NCBI RefSeq assembly: GCF_013366375.1
Contig: NZ_JABWMJ010000002.1
Span: 62,001 to 126,000 of the forward strand
DNA: 64,000 bases
Reading direction: 5' to 3'
Source of the DNA: Rhizobacter koreensis
GTDB lineage: Bacteria; Pseudomonadota; Gammaproteobacteria; Burkholderiales; Burkholderiaceae_C
This document shows, piece by piece, positions 19,915-27,772 of this stretch (the stretch's first letter is position 1; each line of letters opens with the position of its first letter). The notes under the pieces are model-generated. The model saw only the letters and a list, made by a program, of their open reading frames with translations. It did not search any database and was not told the origin of the DNA. Both the position numbers and the translations under genes were made by a program.

Positions 19915-21442
19915 CCGTGCCCCCGTGCAGGGTTCCGCCGGTGTGCTGCGCCGTGGCAAGGCGCGGCGAGCGGCGGTAGCGCACGTCGCCGTAATGCGAC
20001 TGCAGGTTGGCCAGCACGCCGGCGACGCGCGCCGGGCCGATGGCATCGCCCCAGGCCAGCGGCCCGCGCGGGTACGCGGTGCCGAGCTGCATCGAGGTGT
20101 CGATGTCCTGCGCGCGGGTCGCCGTCCACGTCATCACGTCGGCCGCTTCGTTGACGAGCCCGCAGACGATGCGCATCACGGCGAGGCCGGCGACGTCGGC
20201 GAGCGCGATCACATCGAGGCCGGCCGGCGCGAGCAGTGCGGCGAGCTGCCCGAGCGACTCGGCGCTGCCGGTCGCGCCGACCGCCTTGGCGTTCGCGTAG
20301 TCGAGCGCGAGGTCGAGCAGCACCGTGATCGTCTCGTGGTAGCTGCGCCGCTCGGCGAGCGTGCGGCCGTCGGTGAGCGCCACCACGCCGTCGCCGAGGC
20401 GGAAGGTCTCGGCCGTCAGGCGCTCGTCGACCGCGATCGGCAGTCCCGCACCGCGCAGTCGCTCGACGAGTCCGCCGAGCAGCCCCATGTCGGTGGCGAC
20501 CGCAACGCTGGCGGGCGCGGCATTCGTGTCGACCGCGACCGCGGGCGCGGCCGGCGGCCTGGCGCCGTCGGCGTAGCGGTAGAACCCGGTGCCCGACTTG
20601 CGCCCGAAACGCCCGGCGCGCACCAGCTCCTGCTGGATGATGTTGGGCGCGTAGCGCGAGTCCCAGGCCGTCGCGGCGAACACCGACTCGGTGACCGAGA
20701 GGTTGACGTCGTTGCCGATCAGGTCCATCAGCTCGAACGGCCCGAGGGCGAAGCCGCCGGCGTCGCGCAGCACGCGGTCGATCGCCTCGGGCGCGGCGAT
20801 GCGCTCGGCGAGCAGGCGCAGGCCCTCGGCGTAGTACGGCCGGGCGACCCGGTTGACGATGAAGCCGGGCGCGTTCGGCGCGTCGACCGCGGTCTTGCCC
20901 CAGGCGCGGCTGAGCGCGTGCAGCGCCGCAACCACCGCCGGGTCGGTCTCGACACCGGGGATGATCTCGACCAGCTTCATCCGGGTCACCGGGTTGAAGA
21001 AGTGCCAGCCGACCACGCGCCGTGGGTCGGCGAGCCCTTCGGCGATCGCGGTGACCGAGATCGACGAGGTGTTGGTCGCGAGCACGGCGTCGGCTCCGAG
21101 CGCGTCCTCGAGTTCGCGGAACAGCGACTTCTTGGCGTCGAGCCGCTCGACGATGGCCTCGACCGCGAGGCCGCAGCCGGCGAGCTGGCTCGCGCTCTCG
21201 ACCACCGAGATGCGCCCGAACACCGCCTCGCGTTCGGCAGCGTCGATGCGGCCGCGCTGCACGCCAGCGTCGAGGTCGGCACCGATGCGCTCGAGCGCGC
21301 GCGTGGCGGCGCCGGGCTGCGCGTCGAGCACGCGCACGCGGTGCCGCGACTGGGCGGCGAGCTGGGCGATGCCGGCACCCATGCTGCCGGCGCCGATCAC
21401 GGCGACCTCGGTCGAGGCGTCGAGCGTGTACGGAGCGTTCAT
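19907..21442 (-). CDS. paaH: 3-hydroxyacyl-CoA dehydrogenase PaaH
   Basis: PaaH oxidises 3-hydroxyadipyl-CoA to 3-oxoadipyl-CoA in the late, beta-oxidation part of the pathway. The 511-residue protein has an N-terminal Rossmann domain (EVAVIGAGSMGAGIAQLAA) and the catalytic His region VVGWHFFNPVTRMKLVEI. It also has two C-terminal dehydrogenase domains, the second with VMRIVCGLVNEAAD and MQLGTAYPRGPLAWGD. The long form with a duplicated C-terminal domain is normal for PaaH. The ATG directly abuts the paaG stop. Confidence 0.95.
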   Translation of the reverse strand: MNAPYTLDASTEVAVIGAGSMGAGIAQLAAQSRHRVRVLDAQPGAATRALERIGADLDAGVQRGRIDAAEREAVFGRISVVESASQLAGCGLAVEAIVERLDAKKSLFRELEDALGADAVLATNTSSISVTAIAEGLADPRRVVGWHFFNPVTRMKLVEIIPGVETDPAVVAALHALSRAWGKTAVDAPNAPGFIVNRVARPYYAEGLRLLAERIAAPEAIDRVLRDAGGFALGPFELMDLIGNDVNLSVTESVFAATAWDSRYAPNIIQQELVRAGRFGRKSGTGFYRYADGARPPAAPAVAVDTNAAPASVAVATDMGLLGGLVERLRGAGLPIAVDERLTAETFRLGDGVVALTDGRTLAERRSYHETITVLLDLALDYANAKAVGATGSAESLGQLAALLAPAGLDVIALADVAGLAVMRIVCGLVNEAADVMTWTATRAQDIDTSMQLGTAYPRGPLAWGDAIGPARVAGVLANLQSHYGDVRYRRSPRLATAQHTGGTLHGGTGA

Positions 21443-22246
21443 TCAGCGGTCCTTGAAGGTCGGCGCGCGCTTGGCCATGAAGGCAGCGACGCCCTCCAGG
21501 TAGTCGTGCGAGCTGCCGAGCGTGGTCTGCAGTGAGGCCTCGTTGCCGAGCGCCCCTTCGAAGTCGAGGTGCTGGGCAGCGTCGATCGCGCGCCGCGTCG
21601 CCACCAGCGCCTTGGTGGGCATGGCGGCCAGCCGCGCCGCGATCGCGTCGACCTCGCTGCGGAACGCCGCCTCGTCGACGCACTTCCAGATGAGGCCGAT
21701 GCGCTCGGCCTCCTCGGCCGGCAGCTTGTCGCCGAGCATCGCGAGGCCGAGCGCGCGGGCGCGCCCCACGAGGCGCGGCAGCAGCCAGCTGCCGCCGCAG
21801 TCGGTGACGAGCCCGATCTTCGTGAAGGCCTGGATGAAGCTGGCGTTGCGCGACGCGACGACGATGTCGCAGCCGAGCGCCATGTTGGCCCCCGCGCCGG
21901 CCGCCACTCCGTTGACCGCCGCGAGCACCGGCACCGGCATGCTCGCCAGGCGCAGCGCAAGCGGCGTGTAGAAGCGTTCGATCAGGGCGCCGATGTCGGT
22001 GGGCGGGCCGTGCGGGTCGGGGTTGGGCGCCGCGCCGGGGTCGCCGAGGTCCTGCCCGGCGCAGAAGCCGCGGCCGGCGCCGGTGATGACGACGCAGCGC
22101 ACGTCGTCGGCAGCCGCCGCGGCGTCGAGGCCGGCCATCAGCTCGGCATGCATCGCCGCCGTGAAGCTGTTGAGCGCCTGCGGCCGGTTGAGCGTCAGCA
22201 TGCGGACGCCGCCCTGCTGCTCGATGATGACCACTGCTTCGTCCAC
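21443..22246 (-). CDS. paaG: 1,2-epoxyphenylacetyl-CoA isomerase PaaG
   Basis: PaaG turns the ring epoxide into the seven-membered oxepin-CoA and can also act as a delta-isomerase. The 267-residue crotonase-fold protein shows VRMLTLNRPQALNSF, the oxyanion-hole segments GRGFCAGQDLGD and GVAAGAGANMALGCDI, the catalytic region FTKIGLVTDCGGSWLLPR and the C-terminal EGVAAFMAKRAPTF. I chose the GTG at 22246 because AGGGA stands about six bases before it. An upstream GTG (22270) would add eight residues. It is the first gene of the whole paa unit. Confidence 0.95.
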   Translation of the reverse strand: MDEAVVIIEQQGGVRMLTLNRPQALNSFTAAMHAELMAGLDAAAAADDVRCVVITGAGRGFCAGQDLGDPGAAPNPDPHGPPTDIGALIERFYTPLALRLASMPVPVLAAVNGVAAGAGANMALGCDIVVASRNASFIQAFTKIGLVTDCGGSWLLPRLVGRARALGLAMLGDKLPAEEAERIGLIWKCVDEAAFRSEVDAIAARLAAMPTKALVATRRAIDAAQHLDFEGALGNEASLQTTLGSSHDYLEGVAAFMAKRAPTFKDR

Positions 22247-22287
22247 GCCGATTCCCTCGCAACGCCGCACACGCCGAACTGCAAGTT

Positions 22288-22297
22288 CGACCGGTCG
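22288..22297. promoter_or_regulatory. Palindrome before paaG, candidate operator of the paa TetR regulator
   Basis: CGACCGGTCG is perfectly self-complementary and lies about 42 bases before the paaG start. On the paaG strand it reads TACCGACCGGTCGAAC, just downstream of a possible -10 box (TAAACT). The place and symmetry suit a TetR operator. A related palindrome lies before livK at 38378-38387. Confidence 0.4.
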
Positions 22298-22526
22298 GTA
22301 GAAAGAGTTTAGGCGCGCCAGGATGCCGGCACAACCGGGGAGTTACCTGGAGCCCTCGGCGGAGGGGGAAAGCTCAACGCGTGGGATCGCCGGCGAGCGT
22401 CGCGCGCGGCCGCGTCACCGCCCGGAACGTCGGTGGCCGCCGCTGCCGGGCCCGTCACCGAAGTCGCCCGAGGGCGCCTGCGGTGGGCGCCGTCGTCACG
22501 GAAGCGAGGGCGAACGCCCTAATCCG

Positions 22527-23639
22527 CTACGCCGCCGCGGTGAGGAACGCCAGGAAGCGGCGCTCGGCCGGGTCGAGGCCCGGCCGCCGCAGCGCCTGCA
22601 AGCCGGCACAGACATCGGCGTGCTCGGCGCCGAGCGCCTCGAGCACGCGCGGGTGGATGTACGACTTCCGGCACACCGCGACCGTGTTGCCGAGTCGCTT
22701 GGCGACTTCGCCTATCAGCTGGTTCGCCGTGAGCCGGTGCTCGGTATCGGCATCGGCCTGCTGCAGCCAGAGGTCGAGGGCGTGCACGCTGCCGTGCCAG
22801 GTGCGGAAGTCCTTGGCGGTGAAGTCGGCGCCGCTCGCCTCGCGGATGTAGTCGTTGACGTCGCCCGAGCCGACCGTGTGGCGCTCGCCGTCATCGTCCT
22901 GGTACTGGAACAGCTCCTGGCCGGGCATGGTCTGGCAGCGCCGCACCACCTTCGCGACGCGCGGATCCTCGAGCGCGACCTCGTGGGTGACCCCGCTCTT
23001 GCCGCGAAAGCGCAGCTGGATGCGCCCGCGCTCCACCTCCACGTGGCGCGTGCGCAGCGTGGTCAGGCCGTACGACTTGTTGGTGCGCGCGTACTCGTCG
23101 TTGCCGACGCGGATCAGCGTGGTGTCGAGCAGCCGCACGATGGTCGCGAGCACGGTCAGGCGCCCCGGGGCGCTGCCCACGGGCGCCTCGAGGTCGGCCT
23201 TGACGCGGCGCCGGATGCGCGGCAGCGCGGCGCCGAACTCGAGCATCCGCTCGAACTTGGTGGTATCGCGGGCCAGCCGCCACTCCGGGTGGTAGCGGTA
23301 CTGCTTGCGCCCGCGCGCGTCGCGGCCGGTGGCCTGCAGGTGACCGTTCGGCAGCGGGCAGATCCAGACGTCCTCGTATGCGGGCGGAATGGCGAGCGAG
23401 CGGATCCGCTTGAGCTCGGCTTCCCTGCGGATCGCCCTGCCGTCGGGCGCCTTGTAGAAGAAGTTGTCGCCCTTGCGAATGCGCCGGATGCCCGGCTCGG
23501 CGTCGCTCACGTAGACCAGCCCCGGCGGCACCGGGGTTTCGGGCGTCTCGGCGACGACCACGCCGGTTGCGGTGCGCACGGGGCGGCCGCCCGGCGCGGC
23601 ACGCTCGCGGCTCGACTGAACGTTGGGGGTGCCTGCCAT
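22527..23639 (-). CDS. DNA topoisomerase IB
   Basis: This 370-residue poxvirus/eukaryote-like type IB topoisomerase relaxes supercoils through a 3'-phosphotyrosyl link. Visible parts are the N-terminal beta domain (GLVYVSDAEPGIRRIRKGD, NGHLQATGRDARGRKQYRY), the catalytic domain (GNDEYARTNKSYGLTTLR, FRGKSGVTHEV, KDFRTWHGSVHAL) and the nucleophile Tyr327 in VCRKSYIHPRVLE. Bacterial TopIB genes are scattered and often stand alone, as here. A possible small proline-rich gene ends six bases before the ATG. Confidence 0.93.
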   Translation of the reverse strand: MAGTPNVQSSRERAAPGGRPVRTATGVVVAETPETPVPPGLVYVSDAEPGIRRIRKGDNFFYKAPDGRAIRREAELKRIRSLAIPPAYEDVWICPLPNGHLQATGRDARGRKQYRYHPEWRLARDTTKFERMLEFGAALPRIRRRVKADLEAPVGSAPGRLTVLATIVRLLDTTLIRVGNDEYARTNKSYGLTTLRTRHVEVERGRIQLRFRGKSGVTHEVALEDPRVAKVVRRCQTMPGQELFQYQDDDGERHTVGSGDVNDYIREASGADFTAKDFRTWHGSVHALDLWLQQADADTEHRLTANQLIGEVAKRLGNTVAVCRKSYIHPRVLEALGAEHADVCAGLQALRRPGLDPAERRFLAFLTAAA

Positions 23640-23645
23640 CGCGGC

Positions 23646-23849
23646 TCACGCGATCGCGGGCGGCGCGTCGGCAGGCGGCTCGCGGACCGGCGGCGGCGGC
23701 GCGGTCGGCGGCGGGTCGCCGACCGGCACCGGCGCGGGCTCGGGGCGCGGACCCGACGGTGGCAGCGGCGGCTCGGCAGGGTCGCCGGCGAGCAGCGGCG
23801 TGGCAAACGAGGAATCGGCGGGCGGATGCGGCATGCCGGCAAACGGCAA
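23646..23849 (-). CDS. Possible small proline-rich protein
   Basis: An open frame of 67 codons (TTG start; ATG at 23834 gives 62 residues) encodes a product that is roughly one-third proline, with repeats such as PPLPPSGPRPEPAPVPVG. It ends six bases before the topoisomerase IB start. No domain is recognised. It may be real and translationally coupled, or just a by-product of the GC-rich sequence; the strong base bias here makes such frames easy to get by chance. Confidence 0.25.
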   Translation of the reverse strand: MPFAGMPHPPADSSFATPLLAGDPAEPPLPPSGPRPEPAPVPVGDPPPTAPPPPVREPPADAPPAIA

Positions 23850-23932
23850 CCGCTGTGCCCGTCACGATTGGCGCATGAGTCGATAAGCCCGCCGGCGCGG
23901 CGAGCGGGCCTCAGCGTTGCCTAGTGGCGCGC

Positions 23933-25888
23933 ATGACCAAGCTCGAACCCGACACCGCTCTCGACCCGCTGGATTCCCGCGCTGCCGATGCCGCCCCCGC
24001 ACCCGATCTGCCCGACGACGAGCGAGGGTCGGAAAACGCAGGCGGCACGCACGCCACGCCCGGCGAGGCCGCGCCCGATAGAACGGCCGAACCCACCTCG
24101 CGAGCCGAGCCGACGCCCCGACCCCGCAAGGCCAGCGCCCGGTCGCCCGCCGCCACCGCGACCAAGCGCCGCATCGACCAGGTGCTGCGCCAGACCTTCG
24201 GCCTCGAACGCCTGCGCGAAGGCCAGGCCGAGGTCATCGGGCACGTGCTCGAAGGCCGCCACACGCTGGCGATCATGCCGACCGGCGCCGGCAAGTCGCT
24301 CTGCTACCAGCTGCCGGCGATGCTGCTGCCCGGCATCACGCTCGTGGTGTCGCCGCTGATCGCGCTGATGAAGGACCAGTGCGACAGCCTGCGCGAGATC
24401 GGCGTCGACTGCCACCAGCTCAACAGTGCGGTCGACGCCGAGGCGACCCACGAAGCCGAGGACGCGATCCGCGAAGGCCGCGCGCGCATCGTCTTCACGA
24501 CGCCCGAGCGCGTCGCCGACCCGGAGTTCCAGCAGCTGGTCCGCGAGCAGACGATCAGCCTCCTGGTCATCGACGAGGCCCACTGCATCTCGCAGTGGGG
24601 GCACGACTTCCGGCCCGCGTTCCTCGAGATCGGCAGCGCGCGCACGGCGATGCACAGCCCGACCGTGCTGGCCCTCACCGCGACCGCGACCGACGAGGTC
24701 GTCGCCGACATCGCGCAGCAACTCGGCGTCAAACGCTTCGAGGTGGTCCGCACCGGCATCTACCGGCCGAACCTGCACTACGCAGTGCAGCAGGTCACGC
24801 GCGAGGACGAGAAGCTCGCACGCGCCGTCGAGTGGGTGCGCGCGCACGAGGGTGCCGGCATCGTCTACGCCGCGACGATCAAGGCGGTCGAGACGGTCTA
24901 CGCCGCGCTCGCCGACGCCGGCGAGTCGGTCACGCGCTATCACGGGCGGCTCTCGGCCAAGGATCGGCGCCAGAACCAGGACGCGTTCATGGACGGCCAG
25001 GCGCGCGTGATCGTCGCGACCAATGCGTTCGGGCTCGGCATCGACAAACCGGACACCCGCTTCGTGCTGCACTACCAGATGCCCGCAGGGCTCGACGCCT
25101 ACTACCAGGAGTCGGGGCGCGCCGGGCGCGACGGGCTCGATGCCGATTGCACCCTGCTCTACCTGCACAGCGACAAGGCCGTCCAGCAGTTCTTCCTCGC
25201 GGGCCGCTACCCGGCACTCGAGGAGATGACGACGCTTTACACCACGCTGCAGCGCGAGCGTCCCGACGGCCAGCCGTGGACGCTCGACCGCCTCGACGAG
25301 AGCCTCGAGGTGCCGCGCGGCAAGCTGCAGGTGTCGCTGCGCCTGCTGCGTCATCAGCGCGTGGTCGCCCAGGCGCGTGACGGCTCGCTCGCGCTGCGCC
25401 GGCCCGACCTCAAGGGCGCCGAGCTCGAGAAGATGCTCGGCGCCTATCGCGACAAGCGCGACAGCGACCGCGCGATGCTCGAGCAGATGGTGTTCTACGG
25501 CCAGACCGGCTATTGCCGCTGGCGCGTCCTGCTGCAGCACTTCGACGAGATGGAGGACTTCGAGCGCTGCCACGGCTGCGACAACTGCGGCCGCATCGAC
25601 GCGGCCGCGGGCGCGGAGGCGGCAGTGCCAGAGGGTGGTGAAGCGGCTGACGGCTCCGCAGGCGCCGAGCGCGACGCGTCGGCCGGCGTCGCTTCCCGCG
25701 GGGCGGACGCCCCCGCCCCGACACGCTCGCCGGCGCCCGAGCGGCTCACGCCCGGCACGCCAGTGCGCGTGCCGCGCTACGGCCGCGGCATCGTCGAATC
25801 GGCCGACGCCGAGACCGTCACGGTGGCCTTCGCGGACAGCCAGAAGCGCTGCTTCCTCGCGAGCTACGTGAAGGCGGCGCGGCGCTGA
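23933..25888 (+). CDS. RecQ-family ATP-dependent DNA helicase with C-terminal UvrD-tail-like domain
   Basis: This 651-residue superfamily 2 helicase unwinds DNA 3'-5'. A disordered extension of about 75 residues leads to the helicase core: Walker [21 protein letters not shown] box [27 protein letters not shown], and motif [19 protein letters not shown]. The RecQ zinc-binding part follows, with cysteines in [13 protein letters not shown] and [10 protein letters not shown]. There is no HRDC domain. Instead an Ala/Pro linker leads to a 45-residue end domain ([19 protein letters not shown]) resembling the small tail of UvrD/PcrA. The start is ATG 23933; a GTG nine bases upstream is possible. Confidence 0.9.
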   Translation: MTKLEPDTALDPLDSRAADAAPAPDLPDDERGSENAGGTHATPGEAAPDRTAEPTSRAEPTPRPRKASARSPAATATKRRIDQVLRQTFGLERLREGQAEVIGHVLEGRHTLAIMPTGAGKSLCYQLPAMLLPGITLVVSPLIALMKDQCDSLREIGVDCHQLNSAVDAEATHEAEDAIREGRARIVFTTPERVADPEFQQLVREQTISLLVIDEAHCISQWGHDFRPAFLEIGSARTAMHSPTVLALTATATDEVVADIAQQLGVKRFEVVRTGIYRPNLHYAVQQVTREDEKLARAVEWVRAHEGAGIVYAATIKAVETVYAALADAGESVTRYHGRLSAKDRRQNQDAFMDGQARVIVATNAFGLGIDKPDTRFVLHYQMPAGLDAYYQESGRAGRDGLDADCTLLYLHSDKAVQQFFLAGRYPALEEMTTLYTTLQRERPDGQPWTLDRLDESLEVPRGKLQVSLRLLRHQRVVAQARDGSLALRRPDLKGAELEKMLGAYRDKRDSDRAMLEQMVFYGQTGYCRWRVLLQHFDEMEDFERCHGCDNCGRIDAAAGAEAAVPEGGEAADGSAGAERDASAGVASRGADAPAPTRSPAPERLTPGTPVRVPRYGRGIVESADAETVTVAFADSQKRCFLASYVKAARR

Positions 25889-26018
25889 CGCGGGCGAACG
25901 GCGGGGCCGGCGGGCAAGAATTTCCGGTAAAGCCTGCCCCCACGGGCGCCCCGGGCGGCGTGGCACGCGCGCGGCTCCGACCCGGTTGAGGGTCGCTTTC
26001 CCCGTGAGAAAGGCACGA

Positions 26019-26035
26019 TCCGCCGCCTTGGCGGA
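26019..26035. repeat. Short inverted repeat upstream of the rpoN promoter
   Basis: TCCGCC and GGCGGA flank five bases, ending 14 bases before the -24 element of the sigma-54 promoter. It could bind a regulator; there is no T run that would suggest a recQ terminator. Confidence 0.3.
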
Positions 26036-26049
26036 GTGGCGAAAACAGC

Positions 26050-26064
26050 TGGCACGGGTGTTGC
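26050..26064 (+). promoter_or_regulatory. Sigma-54 promoter (-24/-12) upstream of rpoN
   Basis: TGGCACG (26050-26056), four spacer bases and TTGC (26061-26064) match the sigma-54 consensus TGGCACG-N4-TTGC exactly, with the preceding C also fitting. The predicted transcription start is near 26076, giving a leader of about 86 bases before the rpoN ATG. Confidence 0.75.
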
Positions 26065-26084
26065 GTTCCAACGCTTTCGTGACC

Positions 26085-26104
26085 TCGGCAAGACGCCTTG
26101 CCGA
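26085..26104 (+). other. Hairpin in the predicted rpoN leader
   Basis: TCGGCAAG and CTTGCCGA are perfect 8-base arms around ACGC. In RNA this would be a stable stem-loop near the 5' end of the message made from the sigma-54 promoter. It is not followed by a T run, so it is not a standard terminator. Confidence 0.4.
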
Positions 26105-26161
26105 AGGTCGTCGAGACCCGATCCACAACGACTTTCACGAGCCGTATCGAGCACGAATCCG

Positions 26162-27652
26162 ATGACTCTCGCCAACGCCAGCTCTTCTTCCAGCCTCCGA
26201 CTCCAGCCCGCTCAACGCCAGCACCACAGCGTGACGCCGCGCCTGCAGCATGCGGTGCGGTTGCTGCAGCTGTCGTCGCTCGACTTCGCCCAGGAAGTGC
26301 ACGACGCGATGGGCCGCAACCCCTTTCTCGAGCTCGACGATTCGCCGTCGGAAGGCCCGCCGGGCGTCGACGCAGCGAGCGACAAGACCGAGGCGCCGGC
26401 CGTCTCGAACGACAGCATCGCCGACGAAGCCTACGACGCGCACGAGCGTGACAGCTGGCAGCTGTCGCCGACGAGCCCGCGCACCAGCAGCTCGGACTCC
26501 GACATCTCGGCGCTCGACCTGATCGCCGAGAGCGTCGGCATGCGCCAGCACCTGCGCAGCCAGATCAACGTGCTGCCGCTGTCGCGCCGCGACCATGCCC
26601 TCGCCTGCGCCATCGTCGAGTCGCTCGACGACGACGGCTACCTCCGCACCGAACTCGAGGAGATCGCCGCGATCAGCGACCTCGAACCGGCGGTCGACAT
26701 GGCCGAGATGCAGATCGCACTCAAGCGCGTCCAGGCGCTCGACCCGAGCGGCGTGGGGGCGCGCAACCTCGCCGAGTGCCTCACGCTGCAGCTGCACCTC
26801 ATCGACGACGAAGGCGAACGCGCGCTCGCCGAGCGGATCATCCGCGACCATCTGCCGCGCCTCGCGCAGCGCGACGTCAACGGCCTCGCGAAGGCGCTCG
26901 GCGCGAGCCCGGCCGCCGTCGAGGCCGCCTGCGAACGGATCCGCCACCTCGACCCGCGCCCCGGCACCAAGGTCGAGGCGCCGTCGGTCCAGTACATCAC
27001 GCCCGACGTCATCGTGAAGAAGCAGCGCGGCAAGTGGGTGGCGACGCTCAACCGCGCGATCGTTCCGCGCGTCAAGCTCAACCAGGCGTACGCGTCGATG
27101 TTCCAGGAGCACCGCGAGTCGCGCCACAGCGAGCTCGCCGCGCACCTGCAGGAAGCGCGCTGGACGGTGCGCAACGTCGAGCAGCGCTTCTCGACGATCC
27201 TGATGGTCGCCAACGCGATCCTCAAGCGCCAGCACCACTTCCTCGAATTCGGTCCGATGGCCATGAAGCCGCTCGGCCTGCGCGAGATCGCCAACGAGCT
27301 CGGCCTGCACGAGTCGACCGTCTCCCGCGTCACCAACAACAAGTACATGGCCACGCCGGTGGGCGTGTTCGAGCTGAAGTACTTCTTCTCGCGCGAGATG
27401 GCGACGGTCAACGGCGGCGCCTGCTCGGCCACCGCGATCCGCGGCGTCATCAAGGGAATGATCGACGGCGAGAACCCGAGCAGCCCGCTCTCCGACGCCC
27501 AGATCGCGCGGCTGCTGGTGCGCCAGGGGCTCAAGGTCGCCCGTCGCACGGTCACCAAGTACCGCCAGCTGCTCAAGCTGGCGCCGGTCGAGCGGCGCCG
27601 CCGTCGCCTCGCCGACGGCTCCGGCGTCGGCGTTGCGCTGCAAGGTGCCTGA
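26162..27652 (+). CDS. rpoN: RNA polymerase sigma-54 factor RpoN
   Basis: This 496-residue alternative sigma factor recognises -24/-12 promoters and needs AAA+ activators. Region I is Gln/Leu-rich (QHHSVTPRLQHAVRLLQLSS). The core-binding domain holds YLRTELEEIA and ALDPSGVGARNLAECL. The DNA-binding part holds LGLHESTVSRVTNNKYM, the CSATAIRG segment and the RpoN box as ARRTVTKYRQ (about 460-469; canonical ARRTVAKYRE). A basic tail of about 27 residues follows. The ATG of MTLANASSS was chosen; the frame is open upstream but not conserved-looking. The usual lptB-rpoN-hpf context is absent. Confidence 0.96.
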   Translation: MTLANASSSSSLRLQPAQRQHHSVTPRLQHAVRLLQLSSLDFAQEVHDAMGRNPFLELDDSPSEGPPGVDAASDKTEAPAVSNDSIADEAYDAHERDSWQLSPTSPRTSSSDSDISALDLIAESVGMRQHLRSQINVLPLSRRDHALACAIVESLDDDGYLRTELEEIAAISDLEPAVDMAEMQIALKRVQALDPSGVGARNLAECLTLQLHLIDDEGERALAERIIRDHLPRLAQRDVNGLAKALGASPAAVEAACERIRHLDPRPGTKVEAPSVQYITPDVIVKKQRGKWVATLNRAIVPRVKLNQAYASMFQEHRESRHSELAAHLQEARWTVRNVEQRFSTILMVANAILKRQHHFLEFGPMAMKPLGLREIANELGLHESTVSRVTNNKYMATPVGVFELKYFFSREMATVNGGACSATAIRGVIKGMIDGENPSSPLSDAQIARLLVRQGLKVARRTVTKYRQLLKLAPVERRRRRLADGSGVGVALQGA

Positions 27653-27772
27653 CTCCTCGATGGCGCGCGGCTTTCAACCTGGCTGGGCGCCGGGGCGCCC
27701 CTGCGCGGCGGCGCCGGCCGCCATGGCGCAGCGCCTCGCCCGAAGCGGAACGCGCCGAAGGCGGAGCAACCG

